A program made the translations under genes and the position numbers. A stretch of 64,000 nucleotides of DNA from Bacteroidales bacterium (GTDB taxonomy: Bacteria > Bacteroidota > Bacteroidia > Bacteroidales > UBA932). Location: positions 21,631 to 85,630 of the forward strand of contig JAFSSE010000024.1 of the NCBI GenBank assembly GCA_017445755.1. Direction: 5' to 3'. The notes under the pieces are model-generated. The model was not told where the DNA came from. It searched no databases and was given only the letters and a program-made list of their open reading frames with translations. Shown here one piece after another: positions 53,940-60,635 of the stretch. The number at the start of each line of letters is the position of its first letter. The first letter of the stretch is position 1.

Positions 53940-55073
53940 CTACAGCGCGAAGTGGACCGGGGTATCGTAATCGTTCCAGTTTCGGAGGTCGAGGGTCAGG
54001 GCTTTCTGGTCGTAGACGTTGCTGAACTGGGTGTCCTCAACGGTACCGTTTTCCCAGACAAGGTCCTTCCAGTGGACCATCGAAAGGCACTCCGAGGCCT
54101 CTTCACGGGTGAGTACTCCCCCCTTCCCGGCAATGAACGAGCCGGCCGTCTCATAACGCCACCAGCTCTTGCTGTGGGGATTCCCGACCGAAGGGTCAGG
54201 AACGGTCGTATAATACTTCTCCGAAAGAAGGTGGTTCGTTACGAGCATGCTATTTTCCCCGGGATTCTTCCTTACGACAAGGGTTTTCCAACCGTCTTCT
54301 TTGTCAAACTCGACTACGGCGCAGTCCCCGGAAGCATCGGCGACCATGTAATGATATCCCGAACCGACCGCGGCATCATGGCACACATCGACCGTGGAGA
54401 GTAGCGAGAGGGCCTCATCAACCGTGGCGCACTTGTCCAGCCAGAGGCGCATGATAACGGTCGTCCCGACATCGTGGCGCTCCGTATCCTGGCGTGCGGC
54501 CTGCTTGGGCAGGGCCATGATGGATGTGCAGAGTCCCTTCTCATTCATCCCGTCTACCGGCGCATAGATGGATGCAAGGCAGCTGAGCTTCTTCCCGAGC
54601 GAGGTCGGAAGCGTCTCCAGGGAATAGCCGAAGTGGGACATGTCGCTGACAGCAATGGATGCATAACCCTTTTTCGGGCGGGAAACAGTGACCATAGTAG
54701 GATTCTTGAAATAGTCATAATTCCTACCGTAGAAATAGCCGCCCCCGTCTGCATTCTCAACCTGGAAGCTGGTGCAGTTGAAGGTTGCCATTTCCCCGTT
54801 CTCATCCGCGACCTGGGCGCTTTTCATCTTAATCGGAATACCCTTGCCTATCCTGGAGATGACATAGTCAAGGAGGGCAGCATTGGAATTCACATCCTTC
54901 GAGACAAGGTCATCCAGATCATATGCCGCCTTGTATTCCATCTGGTACAGATATTTGTTCCCGCCAACCGGGGAGACGGAACGGACAGTAGCAATTTCGC
55001 CACCCCAGATACAAGCTACAGCTATGCAGAGTGCGGCAATGATGCCGGCAATCCAAAGAAGTAATTTTTTCAT
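53940..55073 (-). CDS. Ntn-type linear amide hydrolase (choloylglycine hydrolase/C45-like)
   Basis: A 377-residue exported protein with an N-terminal hydrophobic anchor (about 4-23). The Ntn nucleophile would be Cys100 in NCTSF, followed by GRNYD at 116-120, the Arg/Asp signature of choloylglycine hydrolase, penicillin acylase and C45 acyltransferase relatives. Activation would need removal of the first 99 residues. GLCTSIMALP and YHYMVADASGDCAVVEF are further family segments. The ATG at 55073 is chosen; the frame opens with TTG at 55088. The amide substrate is unknown: bile salts, acyl-amino acids and beta-lactams are all handled in the superfamily. Confidence 0.8.
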   Translation of the reverse strand: MKKLLLWIAGIIAALCIAVACIWGGEIATVRSVSPVGGNKYLYQMEYKAAYDLDDLVSKDVNSNAALLDYVISRIGKGIPIKMKSAQVADENGEMATFNCTSFQVENADGGGYFYGRNYDYFKNPTMVTVSRPKKGYASIAVSDMSHFGYSLETLPTSLGKKLSCLASIYAPVDGMNEKGLCTSIMALPKQAARQDTERHDVGTTVIMRLWLDKCATVDEALSLLSTVDVCHDAAVGSGYHYMVADASGDCAVVEFDKEDGWKTLVVRKNPGENSMLVTNHLLSEKYYTTVPDPSVGNPHSKSWWRYETAGSFIAGKGGVLTREEASECLSMVHWKDLVWENGTVEDTQFSNVYDQKALTLDLRNWNDYDTPVHFAL

Positions 55074-55084
55074 ACCAGTTATGC

Positions 55085-55300
55085 TCAATCGTCAACCCGG
55101 ATAAGATTACCATCCTTGTTGAACTTAAGTTCAAGACCGTTCAACAGTTCAACTTCAAAGCCATAGGGCTCCTTGTCTATCATTACGATGACCTGACCCG
55201 GAAAGTTCGTCCGGACATACTCTGCAATCGCAGCCGGGACAAGGGCTGAAGAAACGAAAAGGGTGGCTACAGCCACAAGAATCTTGGAAATGGTCTTCAT
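55085..55300 (-). CDS. Small exported PepSY-like protein
   Basis: A 71-residue protein with a signal peptide (about 1-25) and one PepSY-like/DUF2874 unit: AEYVRTNFPGQVIVMIDKE then YGFEVELLNGLELKFNKDGNLI. Such small periplasmic proteins are common in Bacteroidota and resemble protease-inhibitor folds. It is 11 bases upstream of the Ntn hydrolase gene, so it may bind or hold back the proenzyme; that is inference. A promoter box abuts its start codon. Confidence 0.75.
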   Translation of the reverse strand: MKTISKILVAVATLFVSSALVPAAIAEYVRTNFPGQVIVMIDKEPYGFEVELLNGLELKFNKDGNLIRVDD

Positions 55301-55304
55301 GGTA

Positions 55305-55312
55305 CAAAGATA
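55305..55312 (-). promoter_or_regulatory. -7 box abutting the PepSY-like gene
   Basis: TATCTTTG on the minus strand ends 4 bases before the ATG at 55300, so the mRNA would be leaderless or nearly so. Confidence 0.5.
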
Positions 55313-55328
55313 TTAAAAAAATCAGAAT

Positions 55329-55625
55329 TTATTTGTTTTCAGTGATTTGATTGATTTTGCCATATTGATCATAGCGACGGGTATAGTCGTCAATCTCCTC
55401 CTCAACCTCGTTGGCCTTGTCAAGTGCCTGGAGGTTTTCATCCCGGTAGGCCTCCATGGCAAAACCATAGAGCCGGTGGATTCTCCGCAGGGAGGATCCC
55501 GAGGCAGCATTACTGTCAAAGGCTGCCGCCAGCTTGGTATACGTAACCCGCTGCACCTTGCAGAGGGCGCAGACATCCGGCCTGAATAAAGAGTATACTC
55601 TTGAAGAGCCCTCGCGCTTACCTTT
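55329..55625 (-). pseudogene. Mosaic gene relic: transposase-like plus PhoU-like fragments
   Basis: An open frame without an ATG fills this 317-base gap. Its first part reads VCALCKVQRVTYTKLAAAFD then SSLRRIHRLYGF, which resembles the N-terminal region of IS4-like transposases. From there it continues in frame as AMEAYRDENLQALDKANEVE then EIDDYTRRYDQYGK, which resembles the PhoU-like helices at the end of Na/Pi-cotransporter proteins. The nearest start is a GTG at 55556 (75 codons). A perfect 14-base palindrome AAGAGTATACTCTT lies at 55589-55602. It is probably a decayed remnant and not a working gene; family matches are by eye. Confidence 0.4.
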
Positions 55626-56751
55626 TTAGCCGGCCGGACCACCGGGCGACCCACTTTTTCTCCTTTTTACTCAGTTTTTTAACATCTGCTACATAATCCG
55701 GGTCGGGGATATACCAGCCCGTGGATTCGAAGTAATCCCTAAGGTCTTTGGATTTGAAAACATAGCCATGGTAGGCGAAAGGCAGGTTCCGAAGGATACG
55801 GGCGTCATCGGAGGTCGACCGGATGTTCTCCCCAAGGAGGAAAGTCCAATCATAGTAGAACTCTTTGGCCGCAGAAACGATATCTTCGGATAAAATTTCG
55901 TCCTCATTTCCCACGACAGACCAATAGGCATTCTCCTGAAAAACAAAGAGCTCGCCATTCGGACAGAAGTCCTTCTTGTGGAAGGTAATACCGCCCTCGC
56001 GGATATGGAAACGTCCGCTTTTCTCTTCGCCGCCGAACTCCGTATAATCGGCCTTTCCGACTCCATTGATGGTCCATTCATCGATGCTCTCATAGAAGCC
56101 GGGATAGATGGAGAACGACTCAGCGTCGCCCATGTTGATATTCAGCGTGAAATCGTCTATCTGGTGGTTCCCCCAGCGGCAGGCGGCGGTCAGGACATAC
56201 GGGATGCTATATTTCATATCCACCGAAGAAGACATCCGGAATCGGTATGAATGATGGACCGTATTGAGACCCGGCTTGAAGCTGGCGCTGAAATGATATA
56301 CATAGTCGGAGGGAGAACTGTCACTCCCCTCTGTAGATTCAGCATGGGTTACCTGGAAAGCCAGATTCTCTCCGTTCATAACTACCTTGAAGTCATGGAT
56401 GTTCGGATGCTCCGGGGAACGGCTGAGGTCCTCATTGGGGTAAGGCGCAGCCGCTTCAAAGCCAACGAGGAGGGTCTTCTCTTTGTCGGTCGGATTAAAA
56501 AACTCATAATACACCATTACTTCCACGTAGTCGCTCTTTCCGACGCGATTGATGGACAGTATCTCTTTCTGAACGGTAATTTCAGTCTCAGTAATAGGTA
56601 TCAGATGGTTCCCTCTGGCATAAAACACACCGTCATTGGCGACGGCTCCGTTTGCAGCGAGAATCAGGATCGCTATCAGGGAAAAGAGTTTCTTATTTCG
56701 GCAGGGACTTGCCGGAGAATTTGAAAACGCTTCCTTCATGCTTGCTTCCAT
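55618..56751 (-). CDS. Exported YARHG-domain protein
   Basis: A protein of up to 377 residues with a signal peptide at about 20-39 (KKLFSLIAILILAANGAVA). The long middle part is beta-rich and unassigned. The C-terminal 70 residues are a YARHG domain: ILRNLPFAYHGYVFKSKDLR followed by YFESTGWYIPDPDY. Two ATGs (56751, 56739) are possible, and both lie inside the upstream lipoprotein gene in another frame, giving an overlap of 47-59 bases. The domain's function is unknown; it is thought to be extracellular or envelope-linked. Confidence 0.78.
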   Translation of the reverse strand: MEASMKEAFSNSPASPCRNKKLFSLIAILILAANGAVANDGVFYARGNHLIPITETEITVQKEILSINRVGKSDYVEVMVYYEFFNPTDKEKTLLVGFEAAAPYPNEDLSRSPEHPNIHDFKVVMNGENLAFQVTHAESTEGSDSSPSDYVYHFSASFKPGLNTVHHSYRFRMSSSVDMKYSIPYVLTAACRWGNHQIDDFTLNINMGDAESFSIYPGFYESIDEWTINGVGKADYTEFGGEEKSGRFHIREGGITFHKKDFCPNGELFVFQENAYWSVVGNEDEILSEDIVSAAKEFYYDWTFLLGENIRSTSDDARILRNLPFAYHGYVFKSKDLRDYFESTGWYIPDPDYVADVKKLSKKEKKWVARWSGRLKR

Positions 56752-57202
56752 TTAGTTTCCAATTGCGGTTACATTTGGGCTCCGGCCATTCCCTGTGGTT
56801 GGAGCAGTGATAATGGATCACATCCTGACTGCCGTCCGGCCAGTTCAGAACAATATCTTCATCCATATCATCCGCGCCATCTATTTCCCCGAACACAAGA
56901 TGATAAACCGTCTTGCCATCAACTTCATACTGCGGGACAGCCAGCAATCCGTCCATGATAGCGAGATATGCTTTTGTCACATCAGAGGATTTATCCCTTA
57001 CCGTATAAGTTTCACCCTTGAATGTCAGGGTCATCCCAGGCATCTCGGGAGAGATTATAGAGTTGTTGTCGGAGTCAAACGCCTCTATATAAACATTAAC
57101 TGGAGTCCAGTCAACAATCAAATCTCCACCAATAATTTCTTCACAGGAGGTGGCCGCAAGCAGCACCGAGAGCGTAACAAATGGAATCAATAACTCTTTC
57201 AT
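56693..57202 (-). CDS. Small lipoprotein of unknown function
   Basis: A 169-residue lipoprotein with lipobox AATSC (Cys20). The mature part starts with a beta domain of the carboxypeptidase-regulatory or Ig kind (DWTPVNVYIEAFDSDNNSII then PGMTLTFKGETYTV) and is otherwise unassigned. The basic C-terminus (NRNWKLNG...FSGKSLPK) overlaps the YARHG gene start. Together they form a two-gene unit driven from a box near 57274. Confidence 0.65.
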   Translation of the reverse strand: MKELLIPFVTLSVLLAATSCEEIIGGDLIVDWTPVNVYIEAFDSDNNSIISPEMPGMTLTFKGETYTVRDKSSDVTKAYLAIMDGLLAVPQYEVDGKTVYHLVFGEIDGADDMDEDIVLNWPDGSQDVIHYHCSNHREWPEPKCNRNWKLNGSKHEGSVFKFSGKSLPK

Positions 57203-57273
57203 CTTCTTTTCTGTTTTCTATATAGAAATCCAACTTGTACGATTTCTTGCACCTTCCGATTCATTTCTTTTCG

Positions 57274-57292
57274 CAAAAATAAGGTATTTTTG
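57274..57292. promoter_or_regulatory. Palindromic divergent pair of -7 boxes
   Basis: CAAAAATA-AGG-TATTTTTG is a perfect inverted repeat in which each arm is a TAnnTTTG box, one per strand. The minus-strand box would serve the lipoprotein/YARHG pair (start 57202); the plus-strand box points to the small frame at 57431 or to nothing. Confidence 0.45.
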
Positions 57293-57430
57293 CTGAATAT
57301 CAAGTGTTTTAGTATGATGATATGTCATAATTGACCAACGTGTCACTTTCGCCAACCATTTTTGTCAATAAAACCGCATTGCGGTACTCGGTGTTCACGT
57401 TTTTGGCTCACCTCCGCAGACATCTTTGCC

Positions 57431-57538
57431 ATGTCCGCCACCTACGAAACCTTCAAGAGCTTCATGTCCCTCACGGAAGAGAAACTCTCCCTGCTGGAGC
57501 AAATCCTCCGGCAGACCTATCCGGAGGCTTACTTATAG
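57431..57538 (+). CDS. Possible 35-residue helical protein
   Basis: ATG-to-TAG frame in the 408-base gap between the lipoprotein and the first AAA ATPase gene. The product is one amphipathic, Glu/Leu-rich helix (MSATYETFKSFMSLTEEKLS and on to PEAYL) with strong coding-like composition. It could be a small protein or the 3' remnant of a larger gene, since the same frame stays open upstream for about 20 codons without another ATG. No homologue is recognised. Confidence 0.35.
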   Translation: MSATYETFKSFMSLTEEKLSLLEQILRQTYPEAYL

Positions 57539-57557
57539 GTGATTTTATTCAAAATAT

Positions 57558-57596
57558 TTTGCGTACTGCATAAAATTTGCTATTTTTGTGCAGTAC
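57558..57596 (+). promoter_or_regulatory. Consensus promoter with operator-like inverted repeat
   Basis: TTTG (57558-57561) and TATTTTTG (57581-57588) are exactly 19 bases apart. A perfect eight-base inverted repeat GTACTGCA (57563-57570) / TGCAGTAC (57589-57596) brackets the -7 box. A repressor bound there would block the promoter of the AAA ATPase gene at 57611. Confidence 0.65.
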
Positions 57597-57610
57597 AAAG
57601 AAATTAGTGT

Positions 57611-58867
57611 ATGAAAAACATAATTCTTCAGCAGAAAGCGGAGCGAGATATGCTCGCATCAAAAGACTATCAGACGAGAAATGAAATAGCAAGTACGGAT
57701 GCGCTTCTGGGCTCCGGCCTCATTAAACTGATAACCGGGCCGCGTCGTGCAGGAAAGTCCGTCTTTACCCTTCAGATGCTCAGGGGGAAGAATTATGCCT
57801 ATCTGAACTTCGATGACAGTTCCTTGCTATCCCATTTTGAAGAGAATGCAGTAATGAAGGCCCTGTCGGAAGTTTATCCCGGATATGAATACCTCCTTCT
57901 TGACGAAATCCAGAATCTCGATGGCTGGGACACATGGGTGACCACCCTTTATCGCAGGGGCGTAAACCTCTTGATAACCGGATCCAATGCCAATCTGCTT
58001 TCCAGCGAGATGGCCACACTACTCACAGGACGCTATTTCGAAACCCTGATGCTTCCCTTCTCGATGAAGGAAACGCTTAAATACACGCAGGTGAACATGC
58101 AGCCCCAGCTCCCTGCAGAGGAAGCCGCACTTTCAAATGCGATGGAGGACTATCTGAAAAATGGCGGTTATCCTGAAATCGTAAGGACAAGGGAGATAGA
58201 GCAGGCCTATATGGGATCGCTCTTCGACTCCATCATCCTCAAGGACGTGGCAAAGCGCCATAAGATTCGTAAGACAACAGAGCTCTATGATCTTGCCGAT
58301 TACCTTATCACCAACTATAGCAATCCGCTAAGTTTTACAGGCATTGCCGGGGATCTTAATCTTGGCAGCGTTACTACCGTCAAAAAATTCTGCAAGTATC
58401 TGGAAGAGCCCTATCTGTTCTACTTCCTTCCCCGGTTCAACCAGAAACTGAAGGAAATGAAGAAGGCCGACCGGAAAGTGTATGTGGTTGATACCGGTTT
58501 CGTGCTGGCCCGGTCACTGGAATTGTCTGCGAACAGCGGCAGGCAGCTCGAAAACATGGTATTCGTGGAACTCCTGAGAAGGGGGTATGATATTAAGAAG
58601 AACGAGCTATTCTACTATCACACTGCAAACGGAAAAGAAATTGACTTCGTTACCAAAAAGGGCACGACTGTCGGATCACTGATACAGGTTGCGTACGAAA
58701 TCTCCAAGCCCAAGACCCGTAGCCGGGAACTCGATGCCTTGGTTATCGCATCGGAGGAGTTAAAGTGCAATAACCTGATTCTTGTGACTTGGGACACAGA
58801 TGAGCAAGTAAACTACAAAGGCAAGGACATCCAAATTATCTCCGCTCGGAACTGGTTCCTAAAGTAA
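57611..58867 (+). CDS. AAA ATPase with DUF4143 C-terminal domain (1)
   Basis: A 418-residue ATPase of the AAA_14/DUF4143 type. Walker A is GPRRAGKS (43-50), Walker B LLLDEIQN (Asp98-Glu99), and sensor 1 ITGSNANLL. The DUF4143 part (about 200-400) ends with a nuclease-like region: an ENMVFVELLRRGYD segment, then KEIDFVTKK. These proteins are widespread in gut Bacteroidota, often in many copies; the function is unknown. The promoter carries an operator-like repeat. Confidence 0.88.
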   Translation: MKNIILQQKAERDMLASKDYQTRNEIASTDALLGSGLIKLITGPRRAGKSVFTLQMLRGKNYAYLNFDDSSLLSHFEENAVMKALSEVYPGYEYLLLDEIQNLDGWDTWVTTLYRRGVNLLITGSNANLLSSEMATLLTGRYFETLMLPFSMKETLKYTQVNMQPQLPAEEAALSNAMEDYLKNGGYPEIVRTREIEQAYMGSLFDSIILKDVAKRHKIRKTTELYDLADYLITNYSNPLSFTGIAGDLNLGSVTTVKKFCKYLEEPYLFYFLPRFNQKLKEMKKADRKVYVVDTGFVLARSLELSANSGRQLENMVFVELLRRGYDIKKNELFYYHTANGKEIDFVTKKGTTVGSLIQVAYEISKPKTRSRELDALVIASEELKCNNLILVTWDTDEQVNYKGKDIQIISARNWFLK

Positions 58868-58873
58868 GAAACT

Positions 58874-58954
58874 TTACTTCAGCGGTTCCCAGTGCTGGCA
58901 GAGTTCCGGTTTCCAGATGATGGTGAGGTCGTTGGTTTTGTATTCTTTCTGCAT
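58874..58954 (-). pseudogene. Truncated Fer4_19-type ferredoxin-like gene
   Basis: A 26-codon frame reading MQKEYKTNDLTIIWKPELCQH and then WEPLK-stop. The first 21 residues match the N-terminus of small divergent 4Fe-4S mono-cluster proteins, in which a longer Cys-containing region should follow. Here the frame ends right after the first Cys, so the cluster cannot form. It lies 4 bases after the frameshifted relic and next to the ATPase stop. Confidence 0.5.
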
Positions 58955-58958
58955 AGTG

Positions 58959-59103
58959 TTATTTGTCTTGTGGTTCCAAATATCTGACTTCCTTGCCGTT
59001 CTTCTTGGCGTATTCGATTTCCGAGCGGGTGCTGGAGGCGGGCCATGGCCCAGGTGTCTTTGTCGTTGCGCTCGAAGTAGATGTCTTTGTTGGGCTCTTC
59101 CAT
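58959..59103 (-). pseudogene. Frameshifted small gene relic
   Basis: From the ATG at 59103 the frame reads MEEPNKDIYFERNDKDTWAM. It then loses coding character, while another frame continues SSTRSEIEYAKKNGKEVRYL up to a TAA at 58959. Deleting one C in the GCCCGCC at about 59039-59045 would join the two parts into one 47-residue protein. The second part resembles the end of nucleoside-deoxyribosyltransferase-like or related proteins. Treated as a decayed gene. Confidence 0.5.
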
Positions 59104-59112
59104 AGGAACAAT

Positions 59113-60465
59113 CTAATACTCTGTCAGCAAAAACGCCATATACAGCGGCAGCGTGAGCGTCTCACCGCTGCGGCCTACATTATAATTACCAAGTTTGAGC
59201 GCACTGTCCACGTGATAGACATCCTTGTTTTTCAGGATGGTCCTGGTGCTCTTGACATTGCCCGTGGCGGCCTTCACCTCCACCAGCGTACAACGTCCCT
59301 TGTAGCGCATCAGAAAATCCACCTCCAGGCCTGAATCCTTGTGGAAATAGTACAGGCCCCGGCCCATCTTGGAGAACACATCCGCAATGATATTCTCAAA
59401 GATGGCCCCCTTGTAGCCCAGCAGGTTCCCCTGCAGGACATCGGCCTGCGTGCCCTGCTCCAGCATGGAGAGGAAGAGTCCCGAATCCCGCATATACACC
59501 TTGAACACGTCCTCATCGGCATTGCCGTCCAAGGGAAGCTCGGTCTGCGTAAGGTTGTAGCAACGGGCGATGATGCCCGCATCCTCAATCCATTGGAGGC
59601 TGCCAAGATACTGCGATGCGCGGGCACCCTTGCGGATGGTCGCATACTGGAACTTCTTGTTCTCTTTGGAGAGCTGGCGGGGAATAGACTCAAAGCATTC
59701 CCGAATCTTAGGTTTATCGGCATCCGGCGCATATTTGCCCATGTCGTCCTTGTATTCGTCCACGATGCCGCGCTGGACGGCAAGTACCTGCCCCATGTCG
59801 TGGGTATCCAGGAAGGTCGTGACCGCCTCCGGCATGCCGCCCACGACTACGTATTGCAGGAACAGATCGCCGATACGTTTATGAATGGCCTCTGGAACGG
59901 GCGTTTCCTTTTCAAGGCACTCCCGGAGCCTGTCGATGATTTGCGGGGTTATTCCATCGGCCCAAAGGAACTCTTCGAAATCCAGCGGATTCATCTCCAC
60001 AATGGTCTCATATCCCACCGGGACGGAAGTTCCTTTTTCCTTGTCTTTTTCCTTGTCTTTTTTCTTGTCCTTGCTGCCGTAGCCGCTCACGCCGAGCAGA
60101 GAGCCGGTGCAGATGATGTCGTATCGGCCATCAGTTTTGAAGAATTTGAGCGCCGTCCGTGCCTCAGGACATTCCTGCAGCTCGTCCAGGATCAAGCAGG
60201 TCTGGCCGGGGACAAAGGTGGCTCCGGGGACGATGGCCGTAAGGTTCATCACGATGTCATCCACTTTCTTGGAACCTTGGAAGGCAACTTTGGCATCGGG
60301 CTGTTCAAAGAAGTCGATGTAAATGACGTTCGCGTAATTCTCCCCGGCAAACTTCCGGACAGAGAAGGTTTTGCCGCACTGGCGTACGCCCTTGATGACA
60401 AGGGGTTTACGGGAGGGCTTGTTTTTCCAGTCCTGGAGGACGGATTCTATCTTTCTTCTGAGCAT
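59113..60465 (-). CDS. AAA ATPase with DUF4143 C-terminal domain (2)
   Basis: A 450-residue ATPase of the same broad family as the one at 57.6 kb but only distantly related. Walker A is GVRQCGKT (26-33), Walker B CLILDELQ (Asp94-Glu95), sensor 1 IICTGSLLG. A Lys-Asp-Glu repeat (residues 132-144) is inserted just after sensor 1. The C-terminal DUF4143 region ends with SGLEVDFLMRY and LVEVKAATGN, a restriction-like nuclease fold pattern. The ATG at 60465 is chosen because the longer frame starts with TTG at 60480. Repeats with 33-base phasing cover its promoter. Confidence 0.88.
   Translation of the reverse strand: MLRRKIESVLQDWKNKPSRKPLVIKGVRQCGKTFSVRKFAGENYANVIYIDFFEQPDAKVAFQGSKKVDDIVMNLTAIVPGATFVPGQTCLILDELQECPEARTALKFFKTDGRYDIICTGSLLGVSGYGSKDKKKDKEKDKEKGTSVPVGYETIVEMNPLDFEEFLWADGITPQIIDRLRECLEKETPVPEAIHKRIGDLFLQYVVVGGMPEAVTTFLDTHDMGQVLAVQRGIVDEYKDDMGKYAPDADKPKIRECFESIPRQLSKENKKFQYATIRKGARASQYLGSLQWIEDAGIIARCYNLTQTELPLDGNADEDVFKVYMRDSGLFLSMLEQGTQADVLQGNLLGYKGAIFENIIADVFSKMGRGLYYFHKDSGLEVDFLMRYKGRCTLVEVKAATGNVKSTRTILKNKDVYHVDSALKLGNYNVGRSGETLTLPLYMAFLLTEY
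60033..60068 (-). repeat. Three 12-base tandem repeats inside the second AAA ATPase
   Basis: CTTTTTCCTTGT twice (60033-60044, 60045-60056), followed by CTTTTTTCTTGT (60057-60068). They encode the Lys-Asp-Lys-Glu run. Gain or loss of a unit changes the protein by four residues without a frameshift. Confidence 0.8.
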
Positions 60466-60467
60466 AT

Positions 60468-60544
60468 TACACTTTTTCAAGCGAGTTTACTCCGCAAAGA
60501 TACACTTTTTCGAGCGAGTTTTAACAAGACATTGACACTTTTTC
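60468..60544 (-). repeat. Three direct repeats phased at 33 bases over the ATPase promoter
   Basis: ACACTTTTTC occurs at 60469, 60502 and 60535, exactly 33 bases apart. In the first two copies the match extends to 21 bases (60468-60488 and 60501-60521, ending in AGCGAGTTT) with a single A/G difference. The set spans the start codon region, the -7 box and the sequence upstream of the ATPase gene, as expected for a cooperative operator. Confidence 0.75.
60495..60502 (-). promoter_or_regulatory. -7 box of the second AAA ATPase gene
   Basis: TATCTTTG on the minus strand, 29 bases before the ATG at 60465. It lies between the first and second 33-base-phased repeats and overlaps the edge of the second. 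Confidence 0.55.
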
Positions 60545-60568
60545 TCAACTGATAACAATAATAGAAAT

Positions 60569-60622
60569 TTTGTTTATTACATAAACTTTAATATATTTGT
60601 AAAGTTTATTGAGTAAACTTTA
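60569..60622 (+). promoter_or_regulatory. Consensus promoter flanked by TAAACTTTA repeats
   Basis: TTTG (60569-60572) and TATATTTG (60592-60599) are 19 bases apart. TAAACTTTA (60582-60590) and its reverse complement TAAAGTTTA (60600-60608) frame the -7 box; a third copy in direct orientation lies at 60614-60622. This is an operator-like arrangement ahead of the lipoprotein gene at 60636. Confidence 0.65.
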
Positions 60623-60635
60623 ATTAATCAAGCAT

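Noticed and set aside
57331-57573. 80-codon plus-strand frame in the gap before the first ATPase
   Set aside because: Its composition is not protein-like and it overlaps a better 35-codon frame; it also runs through the promoter at 57558.
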